Under the pieces are notes generated by a model. That model did not search any database. It was given only the letters and a program-made list of their open reading frames with translations, and was not told the DNA's origin. From contig NZ_QJVJ01000003.1 in assembly GCF_003217775.1 (NCBI RefSeq), positions 558,001 through 622,000 on the forward strand: DNA of 64,000 nt. The letters run 5' to 3'. Position 1 is the first letter of the stretch. Every line of letters starts with the position of its first letter. This document shows positions 52,543 through 60,061 of the stretch, in pieces. Source of the stretch: Paenibacillus flagellatus. GTDB lineage: Bacteria; Bacillota; Bacilli; Paenibacillales; NBRC-103111. The position numbers and the translations under genes are program-made.

Positions 52543-52693
52543 GTTCGCGTTCCCCTCGCCGTCAAAATCCGTTTCGTTACGTCTCATTGTACAGAATATA
52601 CGTTCGCATGACAACAACGAATCGGATCGACAGAGCGGGTCGCGGCAAGAGAAATCCGAAACCGTCCGCCAGCGGAATTAGCGCGGAAAGCGT

Positions 52694-52716
52694 AAAAAAC
52701 CGCCTCGAGGGCGGTT
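52694..52716 (-). terminator. Intrinsic terminator of the 67-aa gene
   Basis: AACCGCC (52698-52704) pairs with GGCGGTT (52710-52716). On the minus strand the stem is followed by six T residues. It lies 90 bases past the small gene at 52806. The rest of 52543-52805 shows nothing else recognisable. Confidence 0.75.
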
Positions 52717-52805
52717 GGATTTTGTCGGTTTCGATAGAATGTTCAGACTATTCCGAAAAGAAAAAACTCGGCTGCTGTCGGTTCCTGCGCTTTCCCGGGA
52801 AAAGT

Positions 52806-53009
52806 TCAAACATCGGAAGCGTCGTCGTAATCGTAGCGAAACCCGTCCCGGTTCAGAAGGGGCGCTTCATCCCGCTCCTTCTCGTCGGCGTAGGCCAGCT
52901 TCGCCAGCACTTCGCGGTAGCTGTAGGACGCCTGTTCGTTTCGCTCGTTATCCATGGCCACTTTAAGCGCCTGCTTGATGACCGCAAGGTCCTGGTTTTT
53001 CAACTGCAT
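52806..53009 (-). CDS. Small hypothetical protein (67 aa)
   Basis: A 67-residue acidic protein beginning MQLKNQDLAVIKQALKVAMD, helical in its first 45 residues (then NERNEQASYSYREVLAKLAY) and ending in an Asp/Tyr-rich tail. It has no membrane segment and no recognised domain. AAGGGGGAGCCGGG precedes the ATG. It is followed by its own terminator at 52694. Very likely expressed; function unknown. Confidence 0.72.
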   Translation of the reverse strand: MQLKNQDLAVIKQALKVAMDNERNEQASYSYREVLAKLAYADEKERDEAPLLNRDGFRYDYDDASDV

Positions 53010-53185
53010 CCCGGCTCCCCCTTCCTCGGATCGATAAGCTTGCGTCCGTTAGTTTGTCCGAAGCGGCCGAAATCATGCTCCTCCGCCGCGAAACGCGCAT
53101 AGAAGAAGCCTCGATGGACACAACAAGAGGAGGCGCCGGCCGCCGGCCGGCGTACCCATTTTTCGAACGAGCGAGGAGGAGCGCC

Positions 53186-53341
53186 ATGACCCGGGAGCAG
53201 CAGCCCGAATATCGCGAGGATTTGGGCCACGAAACGTTTACGAACAACGAGCTTCTCGCCTTGACGGACCACGTCGAAGATCTCGAATCGGTCGCCGCCA
53301 TGCCGGCAAGCCCGAAAGGACGAGAAGCCGGCGAGGGCTGA
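53186..53341 (+). CDS. Small hypothetical protein (51 aa)
   Basis: A 51-residue protein starting MTREQQPEYREDLGHETFTN, continuing NELLALTDHVEDLESVAAMP and ending in a Gly/Glu-rich tail. GAGGAGGAG lies just before the ATG at 53186; the longer open frame upstream is Arg-rich and unsupported. It is hydrophilic and possibly a spore-related small protein, which is a guess from size and composition only. Confidence 0.55.
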   Translation: MTREQQPEYREDLGHETFTNNELLALTDHVEDLESVAAMPASPKGREAGEG

Positions 53342-53490
53342 GTACGGGCCGCGACGCGCCCCCGGCCGTCTCCGCGTTAGGCGGATCGGCCGCGGAGCGT
53401 CCGGCTCCCTTGTTTTCTTCCCGGACGTTTTGGTGTAAAATAAAAGGAATGATCGACCATTCCGATTGTCCGAACGCGAGGTGAAGAAGC

Positions 53491-53925
53491 ATGTTGGAGA
53501 ACTTGTACAAACAAATCGTCATGGATCATTATAAAAACCCCCGCAACAAAGGAAAGCTCGAAGGGGAAGGCTCGATCCAATTCCCATATAAAAATCCGAC
53601 CTGCGGCGATGTAATGGTATTGTATATGACGGTGGACGACAATCAAAAAATTAAGGACGTTAAATTCGAAGGCGAAGGCTGCTCGATCAGCATGGCGTCG
53701 TGCTCGATGATGACCGATCTCGTCAAAGGCAAAACGTTCGAGGAGGCGCAGCGGCTCATCGGCTTGTTCAACGGCATGATCAAAAACGGCGAGCTGCCCG
53801 AAGACGAAGACGAGCTCGGCGACGCGCTCGCGCTGTCCGGCATCCACAAGCTGAGAGCGCGCCACAACTGTTCGCTGCTGGGCTGGAACGGCCTCGAACG
53901 CGCGATGAAGCAGCACGCTCACTAA
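53491..53925 (+). CDS. sufU: SufU-type Fe-S assembly protein (NifU-like)
   Basis: A 144-residue SufU. The zinc/cluster ligands are PTCGDVM (Cys38, Asp40), EGEGCSISMASCSMM (Cys64, with an extra Cys71) and RHNCSLLGWNGL (Cys127). The insert between the second and third cysteines (KNGELPEDEDELG) distinguishes SufU from IscU. SufU receives sulfur from the cysteine desulfurase SufS in Gram-positive bacteria. It normally sits inside sufCDSUB; here it stands alone between a small unknown gene and a terminator. A second copy elsewhere is therefore possible. Confidence 0.93.
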   Translation: MLENLYKQIVMDHYKNPRNKGKLEGEGSIQFPYKNPTCGDVMVLYMTVDDNQKIKDVKFEGEGCSISMASCSMMTDLVKGKTFEEAQRLIGLFNGMIKNGELPEDEDELGDALALSGIHKLRARHNCSLLGWNGLERAMKQHAH

Positions 53926-53990
53926 TTCTACACGATTCGAAGCTTTTCTGCTTGAAATGTCGATATCCGGCACAACGGAACGTCGTCCGA

Positions 53991-54045
53991 AAGCGGAAAA
54001 CGCGACATGCGGCCATCGGCCGTATTCGCGTTTTCCGCTTTTTTT
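53991..54045 (+). terminator. Strong intrinsic terminator of sufU
   Basis: AAGCGGAAAACGCGA (53991-54005) pairs with TCGCGTTTTCCGCTT (54026-54040), with an inner GGCC/GGCC stem, then a T-run to 54045. Confidence 0.92.
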
Positions 54046-54080
54046 GACCTTGAACGATGCCGCCCCAGCCGACTTCCCGT

Positions 54081-55043
54081 TCATACGTAAGGCGGATCCC
54101 AAGCTTTTTTGCGCCAGCCGACCGATTCGCTGACGACGTTCAGCTGCCGGTCCAGCCGGACGTCGGCGCCGAACGGCATGTTCCGGTCATAGCAAAAGCG
54201 GACGTCGCGCCAACGGACCTCGTAGCCGTCCTCGCGCTCGTCGAAGCTGACGTGAACGTGCTTGGCGAATTGGAGAAACGCCCGCACCCCGCCCGTCGCC
54301 CTCGTCGCCTCGATGACCGCATGCTCGGCTTCTTTTCCGTATGTCTCGTGAGGACTTACGCGGCCGTACAGCAGCTGCCCGGTGTAATACCGGTCGTCGC
54401 TTTCCAGCACGTACTGCCACCGGAACCAGTGGATGCAAGGGAGCAGATGGACGACCCCGCGAACGCGCAGACGGCGCCGGATGCGCGCGGCGGCACGACG
54501 CTTTTGATACGCGCGAAGGGCGATATAGAGGAACGTTGCGGCATAAGCGGCCGGGAACAACGACGTCGGCTCAACATCCGTCAGCGCCCAGGCGAGCAGC
54601 GCCCCCGCATGCAGGACGGCAAGAAACGGATCGAACAGCGGCAGCACGTCCAGATGCATCCACCGCCGCGAAAACGGCCGGAGGCATTGCACGCCGTACG
54701 CATTGAACAAATCGAGCAGCACGTGAAGGCAGACGGCGGCGAACGTCCAGCCGTACAGATGAAGCGCGAACTCGCCGACGCCGAACGCCAGCGCGACGGG
54801 CAGCGCGATGACGAGCGGCCAGACGGCCAGCGCCGGCAGCGAATGCGTGACGCCCCGGTGCGCTCGAATATAGGCGGAATAACCGCGAAGCCGGGCCACC
54901 GCATCGAAATCCGGGGCATGCGAGCCGATCGTCGTCGCGACGAGGAGCGGCAGCGCCAGCTCCGGACGGGCCGCGACGACCGGATCGACGCAGGCGAGTC
55001 CCGCGATCGTGGCGCCGAACAGCAAATGACTTCCCGTATCCAT
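54081..55043 (-). CDS. YfhP/YdjM-like membrane-bound metal-dependent hydrolase
   Basis: A 320-residue protein with about five membrane helices in its first 190 residues. The N-terminal MDTGSHLLFGATIAGLA, SHAPDFDAVARLRG and YIRAHRGVTHSLPAL carry the His/Asp pattern of the DUF457 (LexA-binding, inner-membrane hydrolase) family; CLHVLLDLFNAYGVQ adds the next His and Asp. The C-terminal 120 residues are a soluble beta-rich extension as in Bacillus YfhP. Start at 55043, nine bases after AAGGAG; the ATG two codons earlier abuts the site. Function in the cell is unknown. Confidence 0.87.
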   Translation of the reverse strand: MDTGSHLLFGATIAGLACVDPVVAARPELALPLLVATTIGSHAPDFDAVARLRGYSAYIRAHRGVTHSLPALAVWPLVIALPVALAFGVGEFALHLYGWTFAAVCLHVLLDLFNAYGVQCLRPFSRRWMHLDVLPLFDPFLAVLHAGALLAWALTDVEPTSLFPAAYAATFLYIALRAYQKRRAAARIRRRLRVRGVVHLLPCIHWFRWQYVLESDDRYYTGQLLYGRVSPHETYGKEAEHAVIEATRATGGVRAFLQFAKHVHVSFDEREDGYEVRWRDVRFCYDRNMPFGADVRLDRQLNVVSESVGWRKKAWDPPYV

Positions 55044-55183
55044 GACCATCCTCTCCTTGTATCCGGCTTATGCTTTATCGGCGTTACGGCCTTAGCGTAG
55101 CAAAGCCGGATTAAGGGGGCGTTTTCCGACGGTAAACGTTTTGTTAACTTCTTCGCCCGACGGGCAATGCGGGCCCGGCGGCC

Positions 55184-55876
55184 CTATTGCAGCAGCCAAT
55201 ATAGCGGCACGGCCAGCACCGACGTGACGATGCCGGCGAGCCCCATCGCCAGCCCGCCCGCGCTGCCCTGCAGCTCCGACTCGCGAATGATGCGCGCCGT
55301 GCCGATCCCGTGCGAGCCGGTGCCGATCGCGGCGCCGAGCGCCACGTCGTCGCGCACGCCGACGGCGCGCAAAAACGCCGGGCCGACCATGCTGCCGAGC
55401 AGTCCGGTGAGCACCGTCAGCACCGCCCCGAGCTCCGGGATGCCGCCGAGCTGCCGCGCGATCTCGATCGAGATCGGCGAGCTGACCGATTTCGGCAGCG
55501 CCGTCAGCCACAGCTCCTTCGAGCCGCCTGCGGCCCAGACGAAGAAGGCGCTGCTCGTCATGCCGCACAGGCTGCCGGCGACGACGCCCGCGACGATGGC
55601 GCGCAGCCGCCTTCTCAAGCGGAGCGCATGCTTGTACATCGGCACGCCGAGCGCGACCGTCGCCGGTCCGAGGCAGAAGACGAGCAAGTCCGCGCCTCTG
55701 CGGTACGACTCGTACGGGATGCCGCTTGCCATCAGCAGGACGACGAGAGCCGCCGAGCAGACGAACAGCGGATGCAGCCGGCGCCAGCGCGCGTGAAGCT
55801 TCAGGGCGGCGACATAGGCGACGACGGTCGCGGTAACGCCGAACAGCGGGTCATTCCACCATGCCGCTCCGTTCAT
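55184..55876 (-). CDS. LrgB/CidB-family membrane protein
   Basis: A 230-residue protein with about seven hydrophobic helices. The LrgB signature is clear: LLVFCLGPATVALGVPMYKH, LPKSVSSPISIEIARQLGG and AAIGTGSHGIGTARIIRESE. LrgB-type proteins work with LrgA-type holin-like partners in control of murein hydrolase activity or pyruvate uptake. Its start overlaps the LrgA-like gene by 26 bases, so the two are one transcript. Whether it is closer to Cid or Lrg cannot be settled from sequence alone. Confidence 0.93.
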   Translation of the reverse strand: MNGAAWWNDPLFGVTATVVAYVAALKLHARWRRLHPLFVCSAALVVLLMASGIPYESYRRGADLLVFCLGPATVALGVPMYKHALRLRRRLRAIVAGVVAGSLCGMTSSAFFVWAAGGSKELWLTALPKSVSSPISIEIARQLGGIPELGAVLTVLTGLLGSMVGPAFLRAVGVRDDVALGAAIGTGSHGIGTARIIRESELQGSAGGLAMGLAGIVTSVLAVPLYWLLQ

Positions 55877-56222
55877 CGCGCTCCTCCTCCTTTCCGTTCG
55901 ACAGCAGGTCGGTTACTTTACCCGTGACAAGCAGCACAAGCAGCGTCCCGAGCACGAGGCTGAGTCCGATTCCGACCGCCTGGTCGGCGATAACCGGGAA
56001 AAACACGATCGTCCCGACGATAAACGGCGCGAAAAACAACATCATATGGCGCAGCAAAAACTGCGCGCTTTCCTCCACCCACTCGAGCTTCACCCAGCCG
56101 GCGAACAGCGACGCGACGAACAGCACGAGGCCGAGGACGTTGGCGGGCAGCGGAACATGCAGCAGCTGGCGAACGAGCAATCCGGCGAAATGAAACGAAA
56201 GCAAAATGGCCAGCCCGCGCAT
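55851..56222 (-). CDS. LrgA/CidA-family holin-like membrane protein
   Basis: A 123-residue, four-helix protein: [40 protein letters not shown], then [20 protein letters not shown] and [20 protein letters not shown], with a charged C-terminus. The PxPxNVxG turn and FFAPFIVG match LrgA/CidA. The ATG at 56222 follows AAAGGTGG. It is the upstream partner of the LrgB-like gene. No LytSR or CidR regulator is linked. Confidence 0.9.
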   Translation of the reverse strand: MRGLAILLSFHFAGLLVRQLLHVPLPANVLGLVLFVASLFAGWVKLEWVEESAQFLLRHMMLFFAPFIVGTIVFFPVIADQAVGIGLSLVLGTLLVLLVTGKVTDLLSNGKEEERDERSGMVE

Positions 56223-56322
56223 CGGCGTCCACCTTTCGCGAATATTTTTCTTTTTAAAGTCCACAGAAAAGTATATCATAAGTTGGGAAAGGCATAAGAA
56301 CCCAATGGAGGGAAATCGACGC

Positions 56323-56637
56323 ATGATCATGACCACGACGCCTTCAATCGAGGGCAAACAAATTTTGGAGTACATATCGGTCGTAACGGGCGAAGCGATT
56401 ATGGGCGCGAATATCGTCCGCGATCTGTTCGCCTCCATCACGGATATCGTTGGCGGCCGGTCCGGCGCTTACGAAAGCAAGCTGAAGGAAGCGCGGGACA
56501 TGGCGTTCGAGGAAATGCGCTCTCTGGCGTCCCGCTACGGCGCCAACGCGATCGTGAGCATCGACATCGACTACGAGGTGATCCGCGACGGCATGCTGAT
56601 GGTAGCCGTTAGCGGCACGGCCGTCCGCGTGCAATAA
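56323..56637 (+). CDS. YbjQ-family heavy-metal-binding domain protein (UPF0145)
   Basis: A 104-residue cytoplasmic protein of the YbjQ family: [40 protein letters not shown] and [20 protein letters not shown]. These form pentamers in solved homologues; the role is not established. GGAGGG lies 10 bases before the ATG at 56323; a second ATG two codons later is less well spaced. It is divergent from the LrgA-like gene. Confidence 0.92.
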   Translation: MIMTTTPSIEGKQILEYISVVTGEAIMGANIVRDLFASITDIVGGRSGAYESKLKEARDMAFEEMRSLASRYGANAIVSIDIDYEVIRDGMLMVAVSGTAVRVQ

Positions 56638-56668
56638 GCTGCGCACGGACGCTACGCGCGTCCCGGAG

Positions 56669-56720
56669 AGGCGCCCGCAACGTTTTCGGCTCGTCCCGGA
56701 AACGGCGGGCGCCTTCCTTT
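56669..56720 (+). terminator. Terminator of the YbjQ gene
   Basis: AGGCGCCCGC (56669-56678) pairs with GCGGGCGCCT (56705-56714), followed by TCCTTTCG. A moderately T-rich tail. Confidence 0.65.
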
Positions 56721-56803
56721 CGTTCGGGCGCATTAGACGCGCGCCAAATTTCATGACGAACCGGCCGCAACGTGACGTCATATGGAAGGAATTGCTCGAC
56801 CTT

Positions 56804-56810
56804 TGTCGAA
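56804..56810 (+). promoter_or_regulatory. Perfect Spo0A box (TGTCGAA) upstream of the 7TM kinase
   Basis: TTTGTCGAAA at 56802-56811 contains the exact 0A box TGTCGAA, 60 bases before the kinase start. No convincing -35/-10 pair was found in the rest of 56721-56866, although TATACC occurs at 56828. Confidence 0.45.
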
Positions 56811-56869
56811 ATATCGTTTTAGGAACGTATACCCAATTATCGGCTGCCGGTTCGAGGTGTTGATTCGTG

Positions 56870-58792
56870 ATGAAAGCTTTGCCCCGCAAAGGGCGGGTCG
56901 GCTATATGCCGTTCGTCGTCCTTGTTTTGTTCCATCTTGCCTTCTGGCTCGGTCCTCCCCTCGCGCACGGCGAATCGGGCGCGCATGCGGAAATCGCGCA
57001 TTGGGAGTTTCGATGGGATACGCGTCCCGACACCGATTCGCCTCCTGCAAATACGGATGCGCTCGGAGCCTGGACGCGCCTCGAGGCGGGGGATCCCTTA
57101 CCGGACCAGCCGGACGGCGCGGTCGACGCTTGGGTGAAATTCGAGCTTCCCGCAGCCCAGCTGTCCGAGTGGAGACGTCCCGGGCTGTTCGTCGACAAGC
57201 TGTACGCCCACCGCGTCGAGCTGTTCGCCGGCGAACGGAAGCTGTTCGAGTCGGACCGCGACTACTCGTACGACGTGTACAAGCTGGCCATTCCGCTGGA
57301 CCGGAGCGAAACGGATCGGACGTATTACTTGAAAATTTCGTCCAAAAGCGACCGGCTCGGCCTGCATCGGGCGATGGAGGTGGCCGAATACGACGAACGG
57401 CTCTCTTCGTTTTACCGCAACGATGCGATCGACATCGTGCTGGGCGGCTCGCTCGCGTTTTTCGCCGCCATCATGCTGGTGTGCTCGATCTTTTTGAGGA
57501 AATCCCAGCTTCCGAGATGGATCTCGCTCGCGCTCGTCATCTTGACGACCGGGGTGCTCGTCGCGTCCTACACCCCGCTGCCTTACACCTACTTCGCGCC
57601 GTACGGGAAGCTGTTTCTCGTTTCGTTCGACTTATCTTTGTTTTTGTTTCTGCCCATGCTGCTGCTGTTCATCGAGAAGACGCTCGATGCGGGCAGATCG
57701 TCGCTGCTCGCCCGGCTCCGTCAATTTCAGGTCGTCTACTCGGCGTTCTGCGTCGCCTTCATGCTGTTCAACGAGCTGACCGATACCCGTTTTATGAGCT
57801 GGTACTACTTTTTCACCGTTACCGTTCTCGGCATCGTCATGGTCGTCCAGCTGGCCGTTCTCGTCGGCGTGACCGCCGTTCATGCGTTTCGCGGCCATAC
57901 GGACGCGATTATTATGTCGGCGGGGTTCGGTTTGTTCGCGGCTACGGGGGCGGGGGAGCTCGTCTGGTTTTACGCGCGATCGCTCAATTACGAGCTGTTC
58001 TTGTGGAAGTGGGCCGTCCTCGGCTTCGTCTTGGCGTTCATCGTCGTGCTGGCGCGAAGGTTTGCGAACGATCACGAGCGGGTGCTCCGGCATTCGAAGG
58101 AGCTCGAGCTGTACAACAACCGGCTGCAAAGGCACGAGAAGATGGAAATCATCAGCGAGCTGGCCGCATCGGTCGCACACGAGGTGCGCAATCCGCTGCA
58201 AGTGACCCGAGGGTTTATCCAGCTGCTCTGCGAAAAGGGGGACGGCAAGGAAAAAGCGTACTTGCAATATGCGCTGGAGGAGCTCGACCGGGCTTCCGGC
58301 ATCATCACCGACTTCTTGACATTCGCCAAGCCGCAGCTCGACGACGTGACCGTGCTTCGCTTGTCCGACGAATTCGAGCATATCGAAGGCATTCTTGTAC
58401 CGATGGCCCATCTGCAAGGGGGGGAAATTCGCGTCGACGTCGAGGACGACTTGTATGTCCGAGGCAACTCGTCGAAGCTGAAGCAGGCGTTCGTCAACAT
58501 TATCAAAAACAGCATCGAGGCGTTGAACGGGGAAGGAAAAATCGAGATTCGCGCCTACCGGGAGCTCGACGATGTCGTCGTCCGCGTCATCGACAACGGT
58601 CACGGGATGGACGAAGACGAGCTGTCCCGGCTCGGAGAGCCGTACTTCTCGAGCAAAACGAAAGGCACCGGGCTCGGCCTGATGGTCACGTTCCGCATTA
58701 TCGAGGTGATGCAGGGCCGACTCGAATTTATTAGCAAAAAAGGCGTCGGGACGGAAGCGATCGTCCGCTTCCCCTACGCCTCCTCCGAATAG
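56870..58792 (+). CDS. 7TM sensor histidine kinase (7TMR-DISM type), sporulation-kinase-like output
   Basis: A 640-residue kinase. A signal-like N-terminus (residues 13-34) precedes an extracytoplasmic beta-sandwich (about 40-175, DISMED2-like). Seven helices follow at about residues 187-396. The transmitter begins RLQRHEKMEIISELAASVAH with phospho-His437 in AHEVRNPLQV, then N-box NIIKNSIEAL (543-552), DNGHGMDED and GTGLGLMVTF. The His-box resembles KinA-E sporulation kinases. The start is ATG 56870 or the adjoining GTG 56867, after GAGGTG. No response regulator is linked. The gene ends 4 bases before the stop of the convergent NHLP precursor gene. Ligand unknown. Confidence 0.9.
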   Translation: MKALPRKGRVGYMPFVVLVLFHLAFWLGPPLAHGESGAHAEIAHWEFRWDTRPDTDSPPANTDALGAWTRLEAGDPLPDQPDGAVDAWVKFELPAAQLSEWRRPGLFVDKLYAHRVELFAGERKLFESDRDYSYDVYKLAIPLDRSETDRTYYLKISSKSDRLGLHRAMEVAEYDERLSSFYRNDAIDIVLGGSLAFFAAIMLVCSIFLRKSQLPRWISLALVILTTGVLVASYTPLPYTYFAPYGKLFLVSFDLSLFLFLPMLLLFIEKTLDAGRSSLLARLRQFQVVYSAFCVAFMLFNELTDTRFMSWYYFFTVTVLGIVMVVQLAVLVGVTAVHAFRGHTDAIIMSAGFGLFAATGAGELVWFYARSLNYELFLWKWAVLGFVLAFIVVLARRFANDHERVLRHSKELELYNNRLQRHEKMEIISELAASVAHEVRNPLQVTRGFIQLLCEKGDGKEKAYLQYALEELDRASGIITDFLTFAKPQLDDVTVLRLSDEFEHIEGILVPMAHLQGGEIRVDVEDDLYVRGNSSKLKQAFVNIIKNSIEALNGEGKIEIRAYRELDDVVVRVIDNGHGMDEDELSRLGEPYFSSKTKGTGLGLMVTFRIIEVMQGRLEFISKKGVGTEAIVRFPYASSE

Positions 58793-58796
58793 CGGC

Positions 58797-59045
58797 TTAC
58801 CAAGCCGCGTCCGTGTCCGTCTCCTCCGACCCGTCGCTAAGCGTCTCCGCCGGGTTCGGAGGAATGACGAGCACGTATTGGTCGGGCTTCTCTTCGACCG
58901 CCTTCAGTTCGATATGGTCGGGAATGTCGATGCCGAACGCTTCCCGGATCGCCCCTTTCGGATCGTCCAGCAGCTTCTGCTTGAACACCGGATCTCCCCA
59001 TGCTTTCTCGATAATTTGCTGTTTCAGCTGTTGTTCCGCCGACAT
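58797..59045 (-). CDS. RiPP precursor peptide with NHLP-type leader and C-terminal Trp
   Basis: An 82-residue precursor. Residues 1-65 have the nitrile-hydratase-like leader peptide pattern: MSAEQQLKQQIIEKAWGDPV, FKQKLLDDPKGAIREAFGID, IPDHIELKAVEEKPDQYVLV, then IPPNP. The tail AETLSDGSEETDTDAAW is acidic, has no Cys and ends in Trp82. NHLP leaders guide maturases of ribosomal peptide natural products. The start at 59045 follows AAAGGGTGA; a TTG six codons earlier overlaps that site. It lies 68 bases after an isoprenoid synthase-like gene on the same strand. A prenylated Trp, as in ComX, is my inference and is not shown by sequence. No protease or exporter gene is adjacent. Confidence 0.8.
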   Translation of the reverse strand: MSAEQQLKQQIIEKAWGDPVFKQKLLDDPKGAIREAFGIDIPDHIELKAVEEKPDQYVLVIPPNPAETLSDGSEETDTDAAW

Positions 59046-59113
59046 GCCGTTCACCCTTTCCAAAGATTGGATAAGCCCATCGACCTAAGTGTAGCATGAA
59101 CGGCCGACCAAAT

Positions 59114-60061
59114 CTACGAGGAAAAGGCATTTTTCGACAGCCAATAGGAAAATCCTCCCGCCTGGAGCGCTTTCTTCTGGCGCTCGATCGATTCGGCGGC
59201 TTCGCGGACGGTTCGCACGATCGATTCGTGGAAGGCGGCGAGCGGCGCGATGCGAAGCTCCGACTCGAGCAGCCGCGCATGGTTCTCCTCCGCGATGGCC
59301 GCATACCGGGTCAGACCGCCTTTCGCGTACAGCGTTTGCTTCACGTCTTCCTCGGTTAGCGCGGCGTCGTGCGAAAGGCCTCGCTCCCGGCGAACGAGCG
59401 CCAACAGAACGTTGCCGCAGCCTCCTCCTTCCCGGAGGTCTTCGCGCCAATCCGCCCGGTCGTCGGCCATTTGCAGCGTAACGAGCACGCAATCGACGAG
59501 CGCCGATACGCCCTCGATCCGATCGCCGCGACCTCCTAACAGAAGCGCCGCCGCGGAGGCGAGCTTGACCGGGCTCGCTTTGTGCGCGATTCGCGCCGGC
59601 CGCTCGAAGAAGTCGTCCCGCTTACCTTCGTTCGCTACGGCGTCCGCCCATTCGGTCGCATACGTTTCGTAGCACGACCAGAAAGGCGAAGTCGAGTCGA
59701 ACATGGCGCGATACCGCCCCTCCGCCTGCAGCCGGAACAATTGGCCGAGCGCCAGCGTCTCCTTCCATCTTCCCGGAACCGTATCCATCAAATCGTCCAA
59801 CACGAAATAATGCAGCATGACGAACACGTTCGCCAAGGCGATTCGCCGGCATGCCGCTTCGTCGATGCCGGCAGCGTCCTTCAGCCAATACGGCAGCAGG
59901 TAGCAGATGTAGTTTTTCGTGCTGCCTTCCCGGAGCGGGTGGAACGACTGCAAATACGCCAGCCCGTCGCCCGCGAGCGGCGATGGAAACGTTCCGATTC
60001 GCGCTTCCGCCTCGGCGAACACGATGGCGAGCTCCGTCTCGTAATCGGTAAACCAGTTCAT
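59114..60061 (-). CDS. Class I isoprenoid synthase-fold enzyme (prenyl transferase or cyclase)
   Basis: A 315-residue all-helical protein. It carries two aspartate-rich motifs at the spacing of class I isoprenoid enzymes: HYFVLDDLMDTVPG (DDxxD at 89-93) and LQMADDRADWREDLREG (DDxxD at 200-204). KASPVKLASAAALLLGG lies between. It is not a normal IspA or HepT, lacking the GQ-rich and KTG regions, and resembles divergent class 1 isoprenoid proteins, a group that includes the ComX prenyl transferase ComQ. The ATG overlaps the methyltransferase stop by 4 bases. Possible roles are prenylation of the adjacent precursor or terpene synthesis. Confidence 0.8.
   Translation of the reverse strand: MNWFTDYETELAIVFAEAEARIGTFPSPLAGDGLAYLQSFHPLREGSTKNYICYLLPYWLKDAAGIDEAACRRIALANVFVMLHYFVLDDLMDTVPGRWKETLALGQLFRLQAEGRYRAMFDSTSPFWSCYETYATEWADAVANEGKRDDFFERPARIAHKASPVKLASAAALLLGGRGDRIEGVSALVDCVLVTLQMADDRADWREDLREGGGCGNVLLALVRRERGLSHDAALTEEDVKQTLYAKGGLTRYAAIAEENHARLLESELRIAPLAAFHESIVRTVREAAESIERQKKALQAGGFSYWLSKNAFSS

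Noticed and set aside
58797-59045. Lanthipeptide, sactipeptide or thiopeptide precursor
   Set aside because: The tail has no cysteine, and no LanM, radical SAM or YcaO gene is adjacent. Only an isoprenoid-type enzyme and a methyltransferase are linked.
59114-60061. Housekeeping polyprenyl diphosphate synthase (IspA/HepT)
   Set aside because: Both DDxxD motifs are present, but the other conserved prenyl-synthase regions are missing and there is no menaquinone or isoprenoid gene context.
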